In this document: positions 36,631-45,065 of the stretch, one piece after another
Numbering within the stretch: position 1 is the first letter of the stretch
How the letters are laid out: every line of letters begins with the position of its first letter
Origin: UBA6952 sp045562575
GTDB lineage: Bacteria > Chloroflexota > Dehalococcoidia > Lucifugimonadales > UBA6952
Length of the DNA: 60,462 bases
NCBI GenBank assembly: GCA_045562575.1
Contig: JBJKVQ010000032.1
Location: forward strand, 1-60,462
Direction of reading: 5' to 3'
Notes under the pieces: generated by a model
The model's database searches: none
What the model was told of the DNA's origin: nothing
What the model saw: only the letters and a program-made list of their open reading frames with translations
Made by a program: the position numbers and the translations under genes

Positions 36631-37479
36631 ATGGAAAAATTAATAAATCGTATGAATACTATGTGTTCGGAATCACCATTTCAAAGTGGATGGTATCTAA
36701 AAAACTTACAAACTAATGAAAGTGCTAATTATTATGGCGATGTTGTGGTTCCTTCTGCAAGCACAAGGAAAATTGCTATATTAATGAATGCTATGAAATT
36801 GGTATATGAAGGGAAACTCTCACTAGATCAACCTATACGTATCGATGAAACGAATCAATATGTCGGGAATTCATCTGGTTGCTTTCAATATCTTCGTCCT
36901 GGTTTTACTGTACAACTTTATGATGTATTAACTATGATGATTATTGTAAGTGATAATACATCGACGGGTATCGTTGCAAATTTGTTAGGTTTGGATAGTA
37001 TTAATGAATTTTCTCAATCCATTGGAATGATTGGTACAACTCATCGACACAAATTACCTCCATTAGATTTACCCATAGACCATTCTTTAGATTACACGAA
37101 TAGTACTACACCAAACGATGTTGGATTAATATTAGAATTAATTTTACTGGGTACAAATGATGAAAAAGTTGCAAATAAACTTGGTTCTTCCAAAGAATTA
37201 TGCCAGATTGCTTTAGATATCTTACTAAATCAAAAACTAAATAATAAACTACCAGCTCTACTTCCTAAAGGCACAAAAGTTGCTCATAAAACAGGTACAG
37301 GAGCTAGAAATTATAATGATGCTGGGATAATATTTTTAGACGATTCCCCTTTGTTTATTTTGACTGTTTTTACTGAAAATGTTCCAACTAGTTTGGCAGA
37401 TGGTAGAGCAGGCCATGGAGTAGCTTGTGATTTGGTAGCTCGTTTATCATCAGAAGCATACAATTACTTTATAAACTAA
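36631..37479 (+). CDS. Serine hydrolase, class A beta-lactamase-like
   Basis: About 282 aa from ATG 36631 (GAAGGG about 10 nt upstream); ATG 36613 is an alternative that overlaps the reductase. The three hallmarks of the penicillin-recognising fold are present: S44-T-R-K47 (SxxK), V-S-D-N (SDN loop) and H-K-T-G (KTG). No signal peptide is seen, unlike secreted beta-lactamases, so a cytoplasmic amide or ester hydrolase is more likely than antibiotic resistance. The omega-loop Glu (ExxxN) region is not clearly conserved. Operon position after a flavin monooxygenase and reductase suggests a catabolic hydrolysis step. Confidence 0.85.
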   Translation: MEKLINRMNTMCSESPFQSGWYLKNLQTNESANYYGDVVVPSASTRKIAILMNAMKLVYEGKLSLDQPIRIDETNQYVGNSSGCFQYLRPGFTVQLYDVLTMMIIVSDNTSTGIVANLLGLDSINEFSQSIGMIGTTHRHKLPPLDLPIDHSLDYTNSTTPNDVGLILELILLGTNDEKVANKLGSSKELCQIALDILLNQKLNNKLPALLPKGTKVAHKTGTGARNYNDAGIIFLDDSPLFILTVFTENVPTSLADGRAGHGVACDLVARLSSEAYNYFIN

Positions 37480-37734
37480 ATGCTTCTATCAATAGTTATT
37501 ATTCTCAACCTAATTTCGCTGATTTTACTATCATTGGATAAACGATATGCAATCTATAATCAGCGTAGAGTTCCTGAAAAGTATTTTTACCTTTTTGCCT
37601 TAGCAGGAGGATGGTTGCTAGGGATTTTGACAATATATACTATAAAACATAAAAATCGGAAAAGATCTTTTTTATTTAAGTATTATGGTTTTTCAATTCT
37701 ATCGATTGGGATGTACGCTGGATTTATATTATAA
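37480..37734 (+). CDS. DUF1294 small membrane protein
   Basis: 84 aa, starting directly after the previous stop codon (TAA-ATG). Two or three membrane segments (about 3-20, 37-55, 66-82) around a basic loop, with family hallmarks 'LDKRYAIYNQRRVPEKYFYLFALAGGW' (LDKRYA...RRVPE...LFALAGGW) and 'KHKNRKRSFLFKYY'. DUF1294 function is unknown; it is often found C-terminal to cold-shock domains. Its stop lies within 3 bp of the convergent TPP enzyme's stop (TTATAA 37729-37734). Confidence 0.85.
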   Translation: MLLSIVIILNLISLILLSLDKRYAIYNQRRVPEKYFYLFALAGGWLLGILTIYTIKHKNRKRSFLFKYYGFSILSIGMYAGFIL

Positions 37735-39399
37735 AGACCCATCAATAACAATATCTAATAATGCAGGTTTCCCCGATGCTATAGCTTTATCAATGGCTGG
37801 TTTTATTTCTTCTGGTTTAGTAATTCTTGTTCCTGCGACACCCATACTATTTGCAATAGCAGCCATATCAAATGGGGTATTAAAGTCCGAATATAATAAA
37901 TTAGCGCCCGCAGTTTCTGGTAAGTCTAATATATCTTTTTGATATACGTTAAAATTAACCTTCAAAACACGGTACATACCATTATTACAAATAATAAATA
38001 CGCAAGGAATGTTATCGTTAGCAGCTGTCCATAATCCTTGAATAGTCATCATTGCACTTCCATCACCAATAATTCCAAAAACAGTTCTTTCAGGATATGC
38101 GCATTGATTCCCAATAGTAGCACCAATACCTCCACCTATAGATTGCCCTCTTACAGCTCTTAAATCTCCACGATTCTCAGGCTTAAAGTAGTATCGTAAT
38201 GCAGCACGATTACTAATTGAGTCATCTAAAATAACGGCATTTTCAGGGACAGCATTTGCAATTTCATACATCATTCTTGCCGGAATCATAGGACTTTGAT
38301 TCCATTTAGCCGACAAAGATTCTTCATATGTTTTTTGACTTTCTTCAAACTCTTTTGAAATAGTATTTTTTCTTTTCGAAATTATTTCATTAGTTGTATC
38401 GTTTAATAATGGTTTAACAGTTTTAATTAATTCATTAAGAGCAAGTTTACAATGTGAAATTATTCCAACTGAAACTGGTTCGGATTTTCCTACTTTACCA
38501 GGAACTGGATCGATATGAATTAATTTTACATTTTGATTTAATATCGGATCTCCCCAATAAAATAATTCTTCAAATGTATCCATTCCTACTGTTAACACAA
38601 GATCAACTCGTTTTAATATTTCTCTATGGTCAGCTACTCGTAAAGATAAATTACCAAGAAATTGTGGATGCGTAGTAGGAAATGCTACTTCTGCTCCTCT
38701 CGATTGGTATACAGGTAATCCTAATAGTTCAGCAAGTTCGATAGCTTCATTTACTGCGTGGTCATCAGAAGCTCTATCTCCAACAATCATAATGGGTTTT
38801 TCAGATTCGACTAGCAAAGATGCACTTTCTTTTATTCCTTCAATACTTGGTCGTGTTTCATCAAATATTTTTGTTGATGGAATAATGCTCATTTCAGCGC
38901 TATCTTCGAGGGCATTGGCAGTGAATCCAACATAAACTGGTCCTTTAGGGTGACTATTTGCTTCATTAAAGGCGCGTCTCATTGCACTAGGTATTTGGTC
39001 TGGGTGAGTTAATTCGACTGCCCATTTAGTAACAGGTCGTACAAGTTCTGCTAAATCTGTTTTATTTTCAGTTATTTTGCGTACATCATAATTAGCTGAT
39101 GTTACCACCATTGGAGTACCTGTATTATATGCATCTAACATCAGAGCGATACCATTTGCTAAACCGCTATCTACATGAAGGCTAACAAATGAAGCTGTTT
39201 CTGTTGCTCTCGCATATGCTTCCCCCATACCTACGGCAACGCTTTCTTGAAGAGCAAGGATATATTTGAATTCAGGGTAGTCACCAAGCATATCAATAAT
39301 TGGGCCTTCACTAGTTCCAGGATTTCCAAAAATATACTCCACACCTTCTGCTTTAAGCATTTCTAGTAAAGCTTTTTTCCCTGTCATAACTTCTGACAT
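37729..39399 (-). CDS. TPP-dependent enzyme, benzoylformate decarboxylase/AHAS-like (paralog 3)
   Basis: 556 aa from ATG 39399, which has AGGAG 6 nt upstream; an upstream TTG/ATG (39435) lacks a site and adds a non-conserved tail. 'EGVEYIFGNPGTSEGPIIDML' (pieces EGVEYIFGNPGTSEG), catalytic Glu in 'LALQESVAVGMGEAYARAT', 'KPIMIVGDRASDD', and TPP motif 'GIIGDGSAMMTIQGLWTAA' ending ICNN. The 'GNPGTSE' start and the shape of the PP domain recall benzoylformate decarboxylase and related 2-oxoacid decarboxylases. Divergent from an SDR gene (39539) that could reduce an aldehyde product; that link is inference. Confidence 0.87.
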   Translation of the reverse strand: MSEVMTGKKALLEMLKAEGVEYIFGNPGTSEGPIIDMLGDYPEFKYILALQESVAVGMGEAYARATETASFVSLHVDSGLANGIALMLDAYNTGTPMVVTSANYDVRKITENKTDLAELVRPVTKWAVELTHPDQIPSAMRRAFNEANSHPKGPVYVGFTANALEDSAEMSIIPSTKIFDETRPSIEGIKESASLLVESEKPIMIVGDRASDDHAVNEAIELAELLGLPVYQSRGAEVAFPTTHPQFLGNLSLRVADHREILKRVDLVLTVGMDTFEELFYWGDPILNQNVKLIHIDPVPGKVGKSEPVSVGIISHCKLALNELIKTVKPLLNDTTNEIISKRKNTISKEFEESQKTYEESLSAKWNQSPMIPARMMYEIANAVPENAVILDDSISNRAALRYYFKPENRGDLRAVRGQSIGGGIGATIGNQCAYPERTVFGIIGDGSAMMTIQGLWTAANDNIPCVFIICNNGMYRVLKVNFNVYQKDILDLPETAGANLLYSDFNTPFDMAAIANSMGVAGTRITKPEEIKPAIDKAIASGKPALLDIVIDGSL

Positions 39400-39538
39400 C
39401 AACAACTCCTTAATAATTAAGATGAACGAAGTCATAGTATAATACTAAAAATAACATTTTATTAAGATATATTTTGTGATAAAGTAACCTGACTTTCATG
39501 TTTAGTTAGTAATTATTATAAAAAAGGAGCCCTCTAAT

Positions 39539-40297
39539 ATGTCATCAAACCAAAAAGTTGCAGTTGTAACTGGAGCAGGTACTGGGGTTGGCAAAAGCGC
39601 TACACTTCATTTACTTGCGGATGGGTATTCAGTAGCCTTGGCCGGTAGACGAGTTGAACATTTGGAAGAGGTTGTAGCAGAGTCAGGAGTATCAGATTCT
39701 AAAGCTATTATTATGCCAACAGATGTAGGGAATCCAGAGGATGTTGAAAATCTTTTTAATTCAATTAAATCAACCTATGGACGTTTAGATGTGTTATTTA
39801 ATAATGCAGGTATTGGGGCACCTCGTATACCTTTCGAAGATCTTTCATTAGAAGACTGGCAAAGAGTTATAGATACCAATCTAACTGGCAGTTTTTTATG
39901 TTCCCAGCAGGCTATCAAAATTATGAAAGAACAGACTCCTATAGGAGGAAGAATAATTAATAATGGTTCTATTGCAGCATATGCACCTAGACCTGATGGC
40001 GTAGCTTATACATCTACAAAGCATGCTATATCAGGCTTAACTAAACAAATATCATTAGATGGTAGAAAGTACAATATTGCATGTAGCCAAATAGATATAG
40101 GTAATGCTGGCACACCTATGACTGCACGTATGAAAGATGGAGTAATACAACCTAATGGTGATATCGTCCCTGAGCCAACATTTGATGTTAATCACGTTGG
40201 GGAGACAGTCCTTTATATTGCAAATCTTCCCTTAGAAACAAATATTCAATTTATGACTATTATGGCTACAAAAATGCCATTTATTGGTAGAGGGTAA
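39539..40297 (+). CDS. Short-chain dehydrogenase/reductase (SDR)
   Basis: Classical SDR, 252 aa. NAD(P) motif VTGAGTGVGKSA (about 10-21), 'NNAGIG' (86-91 region), catalytic Ser in 'NNGSIAAYAPRPD', and YxxxK as 'YTSTKHA'. 'ALAGRR' after the second strand suggests an Arg-Arg pair favouring NADP. Oxidoreductase on an alcohol or carbonyl, substrate unknown. Divergent from TPP paralog 3. An AAAGGAG ribosome site lies about 10 nt upstream. A perfect 8-bp hairpin overlaps its stop codon. Confidence 0.92.
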   Translation: MSSNQKVAVVTGAGTGVGKSATLHLLADGYSVALAGRRVEHLEEVVAESGVSDSKAIIMPTDVGNPEDVENLFNSIKSTYGRLDVLFNNAGIGAPRIPFEDLSLEDWQRVIDTNLTGSFLCSQQAIKIMKEQTPIGGRIINNGSIAAYAPRPDGVAYTSTKHAISGLTKQISLDGRKYNIACSQIDIGNAGTPMTARMKDGVIQPNGDIVPEPTFDVNHVGETVLYIANLPLETNIQFMTIMATKMPFIGRG

Positions 40298-40311
40298 AAA
40301 GAATTTTACCC
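40292..40311. terminator. Hairpin between convergent SDR and CapA genes (possible terminator)
   Basis: GGGTAAAA (40292-40299) pairs perfectly with TTTTACCC (40304-40311) around loop AGAA. The stop codon of the SDR gene (TAA 40295-40297) is inside the stem. No T-run follows on either strand, so it is not a textbook terminator; it may pause polymerase or protect 3' ends in both directions. Confidence 0.4.
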
Positions 40312-40333
40312 CAATTAGTACAACTATCAATGA

Positions 40334-41683
40334 TTATATAGTGATTGTACCAATACCGTCTTTAATATCAATTTTAGTCCCATAAGGTTCTGATAATTTT
40401 TGAAGCCACTCTAATACTTGATTTGAAAGTGATGTTTCCATAAGTGTAGGGCGTCCTCTTTGTGGAATAGGTAATCCATAACCCATATCTATTGGATATA
40501 GAGAAATACTACTTAGGTCACCATTTGTAAAATTGTTTACTGCAACAACACTTCTCCAAAAAACAGGGTCTGATGGAAATCCAATTTGGTCAAAATTTGA
40601 TCTTTTGGACAAGTAGTCACCAGGTGTGTCATCGTGAGTTAAGTTAAATCTTCTATAACCTTCGTCAGGTGCCCATGGAACTGTTTCATTTTGGAATATA
40701 AAATTTCCTAAACTATAAAAAATAGGCTTTCCTTTATATATTTCTATACCACGCAAGAAATGAGGGCCGTGTCCTGCAAAAACATCTGCACCTTGATCAA
40801 TTACCCAGCGAGCAAGCTCTTCGAGGAATTGAGGAGGGCTAGTTAAAGAAGGTCCATGAATTTCTCCATCATTACCACTTTCGTGACAGTGTGTTCCATA
40901 AACGACCCAATCAGCTTGTTGTTTTGCTCCGTTTATCCATTTTCTAGCACCTTCTAAATCTTCTTTATTTACACTTGTTGAACGATTGAAATCCTCGCCT
41001 AGAACAAATTTGCCACCCATAAAGCTTATTTCAACGTTTGCATCTGTTTTTTCACTTACTCCACCAAATCCAAATTTGTTACCTCTATCTTGCATATCAC
41101 TATAACCAAGTTCTTCATTAGCCTTAGATAGAGCATCAAATATTGGTCGATCTACTGTGTGAGATGTATTGTGTCGAATAGCATTAATTCCTGGTTTGCC
41201 AGGAAAATCAGGTCTTCCTAGACCTGCTCTTGATTGTTCACTATATGTAGTAGAGGAAGACAAAATAGCAACCCTGCCTCTCGGAGAGTCGACATAGGCA
41301 GGGGATCTTGCCGCGTCGAGATTTTTTCCTCCTCCTGCTTGAGGCATATCAAATTCTCTACAATAATCTAATGTTGTTAGAAAACCACCTTCAGAAAAAT
41401 CATAAGCATGATTATTTGCAGTAGTTACAGCATCTATGCCCATCCATTGTAATTCTGTAATATTTCTTGGATCAGATCTCGTTGGCGTCCCACCACTATA
41501 TTCCCAGCTGTGTTCATAATCATGAAATAACATTTCTAAATTTACTACTGAGCAATCAGCTTTTCGTAAAATATCAATTAATTTTAAAAAATCTTTTTCA
41601 TTATGAGGGCTCATTTTCCTTGTTATCATTGCGTCGCCACCCACTGCAATTGATATATCTTTTTTTTGTGCATTATAGATCAT
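40334..41683 (-). CDS. CapA-family metallophosphatase-like protein (paralog 2)
   Basis: 449 aa, relative of the protein at 21545-22873. Shared motifs: 'VTTANNHAYDFSEGG', 'THCHESGN', 'GHGPHFLRGIEIYKGKPIF', 'YSLGNFIFQNE', and the terminal 'PYGTKIDIKDGIGTI'. No signal peptide, so a cytoplasmic location is likely. It ends 15 bp before (downstream of) the acyl-CoA dehydrogenase gene on the same strand and probably shares its transcript. The repeated association with CoA-ester metabolism argues against a capsule function and for a hydrolase in catabolism (inference). Confidence 0.87.
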   Translation of the reverse strand: MIYNAQKKDISIAVGGDAMITRKMSPHNEKDFLKLIDILRKADCSVVNLEMLFHDYEHSWEYSGGTPTRSDPRNITELQWMGIDAVTTANNHAYDFSEGGFLTTLDYCREFDMPQAGGGKNLDAARSPAYVDSPRGRVAILSSSTTYSEQSRAGLGRPDFPGKPGINAIRHNTSHTVDRPIFDALSKANEELGYSDMQDRGNKFGFGGVSEKTDANVEISFMGGKFVLGEDFNRSTSVNKEDLEGARKWINGAKQQADWVVYGTHCHESGNDGEIHGPSLTSPPQFLEELARWVIDQGADVFAGHGPHFLRGIEIYKGKPIFYSLGNFIFQNETVPWAPDEGYRRFNLTHDDTPGDYLSKRSNFDQIGFPSDPVFWRSVVAVNNFTNGDLSSISLYPIDMGYGLPIPQRGRPTLMETSLSNQVLEWLQKLSEPYGTKIDIKDGIGTITI

Positions 41684-41698
41684 TATTAACCTCCTTCA

Positions 41699-42931
41699 TT
41701 AGCCTCTAGGTAAACCTAATCCTCTTCTACCAACCTGATCTCTCATAATTTGGACACTACCGTGATTTATACCTGATTGAAAAGCACCTAATAAATTATG
41801 AGCAAATATTCCGCTACTAACTGCATTGGGGGAAGTATTAAGGAGCTGTCCATATGGTCCTAACATTTGTACATATGCTTCTGTTGCTCTGACACCATGT
41901 TCTGGAGCCCATACTTTTTCAGCAGCACCTTCATAACTGAAATTTCCTCCATGTTCAACTATAGACATACTACGCATCGTCATTAATCTACACACTTGAG
42001 CTTCTATCCACATTTCTGCTGTCTTATCTCGTATTGTTTCATTTTCTTTAATATCATATTCGCCTAAATTATTATCCTTTATCCAATTAACTATATCTTC
42101 ATCACGCCTAACAGAAAGTAAATATCTTGATGCGCCTACTCTATCAAGATTTAATCCCATGGCACCTACATACCACCCCATATTGATTTCTCCAAGAAGT
42201 GCATTTTTAGGAACCCTGATATTTTCATAAAATGTTTCATTTGTTTTTTTATGACCATATGTAGTTCCCATAGGAGCGGGAGGATCATTTTGTATTGAAT
42301 ATAAGGGTCTAATAGTGATTCCTGGGGTGTCCATTGGAACTAACAAAATAGATATACCTCTATGTTTAGGAGCTTCTGGATCTGTACGAACCATCAAATA
42401 AACGTGAGTAGCAGCATGTGCTCCTGAGGTGTAGATTTTCTGGCCGTTTACTATAAAATCGTCTCCATCTAAGACTGCTCTACACTGAAGTGAGGCTAAA
42501 TCCGCGCCACCACTTGGTTCAGTGAAACCTTGGCAAAAGTTTATATCACCATTAATAATTCCAGGAATAAAGTAATTTTTTTGTTCTTCTGTACCAGCAG
42601 CCATAATTGCTGCTGCTGTACCACCCGCGCCACCTGCAGATATACCTATTCTTCCAAATTCTTCTTCAACGATATACTGATCTAACCTAGACCCACCTTG
42701 GCCACCATATTTTTTGGGCCAACTAATACCTTGCCAACCATTGTCTCTAATTTTCCCCAAAAACTCTCTTAGTGCCTTTCCTTCAGAGCCTTCTATTTCA
42801 ACATGTGAAATATTCTCTGTACGTTCTGAGGCTTCTAGTTCATCCTTGACCTCTTGAGTGAGATTCTGTTTGATAAATGTTTTTACTTCTTTTCGTAATT
42901 CAACATTTTGATTCATGTATCCAAAGTCCAT
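41699..42931 (-). CDS. Acyl-CoA dehydrogenase family protein
   Basis: FAD-dependent acyl-CoA dehydrogenase, 410 aa. 'GWQGISWPKKYGGQGGSRLDQ', 'FCQGFTEPSGGADLASLQC' (FAD/substrate site), 'VNGQKIYTSGAHAATHVYLM' (FAD-contacting W/T-S region) and the C-terminal 'GSVQIMRDQVGRRGLGLPRG' are conserved. The N-terminal 'GWQGISWPKKYGGQG' and total length resemble the CaiA/FadE-type members. It would form an alpha-beta double bond in an acyl-CoA and pass electrons to ETF. Transcribed with the CapA-like gene downstream; an MFS transporter lies 80 bp upstream on the same strand. Confidence 0.93.
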   Translation of the reverse strand: MDFGYMNQNVELRKEVKTFIKQNLTQEVKDELEASERTENISHVEIEGSEGKALREFLGKIRDNGWQGISWPKKYGGQGGSRLDQYIVEEEFGRIGISAGGAGGTAAAIMAAGTEEQKNYFIPGIINGDINFCQGFTEPSGGADLASLQCRAVLDGDDFIVNGQKIYTSGAHAATHVYLMVRTDPEAPKHRGISILLVPMDTPGITIRPLYSIQNDPPAPMGTTYGHKKTNETFYENIRVPKNALLGEINMGWYVGAMGLNLDRVGASRYLLSVRRDEDIVNWIKDNNLGEYDIKENETIRDKTAEMWIEAQVCRLMTMRSMSIVEHGGNFSYEGAAEKVWAPEHGVRATEAYVQMLGPYGQLLNTSPNAVSSGIFAHNLLGAFQSGINHGSVQIMRDQVGRRGLGLPRG

Positions 42932-43010
42932 AAAAATCTCCTATCACCTTAGCCATAATCAAGTAATTTTCACAATTGTCGTGTTAAACAATTCCTCTGT
43001 CAATATAAAA

Positions 43011-44285
43011 CTATTGTTTTTGAGGAGGTTTAACAAATAAAAAAGCTAAAGCACTAAATAGTGCCATTATTGCTAAAGTGGGAAAAACGAGGGTGTAACT
43101 TTTTGTAATGTCATATATTATTCCAGAAAATATTGCACCCAAAGCTTGTCCACCACCTATCGATATTTCATTAATTCCACGTATAGACCCTAATGAATTT
43201 CTTCCGTAAAAGTTTGCAATTGCAACTGCTGGAACTGTTGTTAATCCTCCTAATCCAAGACCAAAACAAAAAGCAACAATATATGCAGATATTGGTCCAG
43301 TTACTATTAGATATAAAAGAGATACAATACCTAAAACAGTAACTACCATTGCATAACAATAGCTAATTTTTATTTTTTCGACTATTAACCCCCATGCTGC
43401 ACCACCTATACCAGTTCCAATAGCCACCATAGTTAGGGCAGAGGCTGCTATAAGAGGTTTGATTCCTTTATCAATTAAAAATGCTGCTTGATGGATGTTT
43501 ATTGCTGAATGGATGAAATACATAAAAGAACTAACAAAAACTAAAATCCAAAGAGTACGAGTATGTATCGCTTCTTTTACGGTCCATATTTCTTCTGTTT
43601 CTTGGATTCCAGAACTTATTTTTGCTGAAGCTTCTTTGGACATTTTTTCAATATCAGTCTCAAGACCAATATCTTCAGGTTTGGAAACCATAAGAACAAT
43701 AATAGGTACTAGTGCTACTATCCATACTATAATTCCCATCCAAAACCAGGCTTCTCTCCAGCCAACTGTTGATATGAGAAATTGTGCGATTAATGGGAAC
43801 CCCCCCATACCAATTGAATGAAGTGTTATTAGAAAACCATTTGCTCTACCTCTTCTTCTGATAAACCATTGAGAAACTACAGTACCTGTGCCGACTTGTA
43901 TAGGTGATGAAAACATCATCCTTCCAATGCCGAATAATAAGTAAAAGCCTATTGGTGTTGCCCACCAACCTAATGAAAGAGTAGTAAATCCTAGAATAGC
44001 AACAGATATAACGAGGATGATTTGTGAACCATAACGATCAATTAGCCGACCTGCAAAAGGGGCAGAAGTCATAGCAAGAATACCACCAAATGTTGCTGCT
44101 CCAGATATAAATGTACGACTCCACCCAAGATCTTCTGACATTGGTATCATAAATACAGAGAGAATCAATGCAGAGGCAGTATTACGTACCACAACTGCTG
44201 TACCTGCAGAAAAAAGAATTACCCATCCATAGTAAAATGGCAGGGAATTAGCTAATTTGAGTTGAAATTTTTGTAATTGATTCAT
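43011..44285 (-). CDS. MFS transporter
   Basis: 424-aa major facilitator with twelve predicted helices. The loop 2-3 signature is 'GRLIDRYGSQIILVIS' and the helix 4-5 region 'GTGTVVSQWFIRRRGRANG' is typical of the monocarboxylate/oxalate-formate type antiporters. The central cytoplasmic loop (about 200-235, EKMSKEASAKISSG) separates two six-helix halves. Start ATG has no clear ribosome site. Probably imports an organic acid used by the adjoining acyl-CoA dehydrogenase/CapA genes; substrate not determinable. Confidence 0.9.
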   Translation of the reverse strand: MNQLQKFQLKLANSLPFYYGWVILFSAGTAVVVRNTASALILSVFMIPMSEDLGWSRTFISGAATFGGILAMTSAPFAGRLIDRYGSQIILVISVAILGFTTLSLGWWATPIGFYLLFGIGRMMFSSPIQVGTGTVVSQWFIRRRGRANGFLITLHSIGMGGFPLIAQFLISTVGWREAWFWMGIIVWIVALVPIIVLMVSKPEDIGLETDIEKMSKEASAKISSGIQETEEIWTVKEAIHTRTLWILVFVSSFMYFIHSAINIHQAAFLIDKGIKPLIAASALTMVAIGTGIGGAAWGLIVEKIKISYCYAMVVTVLGIVSLLYLIVTGPISAYIVAFCFGLGLGGLTTVPAVAIANFYGRNSLGSIRGINEISIGGGQALGAIFSGIIYDITKSYTLVFPTLAIMALFSALAFLFVKPPQKQ

Positions 44286-44355
44286 ATGTGTAAAACAAGA
44301 TTGATATGTATAATAATATAATTGATTGCTTAAAGATATGCTAAAGGAGAAAAAA

Positions 44356-44895
44356 TTGGATTTATTAGTAATAGCTTTAAAAGATGAGTTTGAACATCCT
44401 AGTAAGCCTGATAATTTAGAAATTATTTATACAGGTGTAGGAAAAGTTAATGCATCTTTTGCATTAACCAAGGCTATATATGAATATAAGCCTAATAGAG
44501 TTTTTAATTTTGGTACTGCGGGGGCTATAACTGATCAATTACATGGTTTGATATCTGTCACAGGATTTATTGAAAGAGATATGGATGCTACTGGGCATGA
44601 TTTGGGTTTTGAGTTAGGACAAACACCATTTGAAGACGAAATTATAATCGGTAAACCGGGAATTATTTGCGGTACTGGTGACTCTTTTGTCACATCTAAA
44701 CCTCCAATAACATGCGATTTAGTAGATATGGAGGGTTATGCCTTAGCAAAAGTTTGTAAATATATGAATATTCCATTTCAGAGCTATAAATTTATATCTG
44801 ATAAAGCTGATTCAACTGCTTCAAAAGACTGGGAGAAATCCGTTAATAATGGGCAATCTCTTTTCTTAAATAAATTGAATGAAATCTTATCATAA
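44356..44895 (+). CDS. Compact MTA/SAH nucleosidase-like phosphorylase family protein
   Basis: 179 aa from TTG 44356, which has AAAGGAG 6 nt upstream; codons upstream to 44326 would overlap this site. PNP/UDP family fold: 'TGVGKVNASFALTKAI', 'NFGTAGAI', 'ICGTGDSFVT', 'VDMEGYALAKVCKY' (MEG with substrate-ribose Glu) and 'FISDKAD' (catalytic Asp). It is about 50 residues shorter than E. coli MtnN (232 aa), with a trimmed first strand and middle. Would hydrolyse methylthioadenosine, S-adenosylhomocysteine or a related nucleoside. Stands next to tRNA-Lys. Confidence 0.85.
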   Translation: MDLLVIALKDEFEHPSKPDNLEIIYTGVGKVNASFALTKAIYEYKPNRVFNFGTAGAITDQLHGLISVTGFIERDMDATGHDLGFELGQTPFEDEIIIGKPGIICGTGDSFVTSKPPITCDLVDMEGYALAKVCKYMNIPFQSYKFISDKADSTASKDWEKSVNNGQSLFLNKLNEILS

Positions 44896-44913
44896 CTGAC
44901 TAATGAAAAAGCT

Positions 44914-44989
44914 TGGTGGGCCGTGAGGGACTCGAACCCTCGACACATGGATTAAAAGTCCACTGCTCTACCAACTGAGCTAACGGCCC
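44914..44989 (-). tRNA. tRNA-Lys (UUU)
   Basis: Minus strand, 76 nt with encoded CCA end (44916-44914). Acceptor stem GGGCCGT/ACGGCCC, D arm GCTC..GAGC, anticodon loop CTTTTAA (anticodon TTT), T arm GAGGG-TTCGAGT-CCCTC. All stems pair, with one G-T pair at the top of the anticodon stem. Reads AAA and AAG, fitting the AAA-rich codon use of this genome. Confidence 0.97.
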
Positions 44990-45065
44990 AAAAAAAATTA
45001 AACAACAGTTTCCTATATTACAATAGTTGAGCTTACTTTTCCATTTCGTGGAGTAATTTACACAT

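Noticed and set aside
36613..37479. True antibiotic-resistance beta-lactamase
   Set aside because: There is no signal peptide and the omega-loop Glu motif is not clear. The operon context is metabolic.
40292..40311. Confident bidirectional terminator between the SDR and CapA genes
   Set aside because: The stem is perfect but neither side has a T-run, so it is listed only as a possible terminator.
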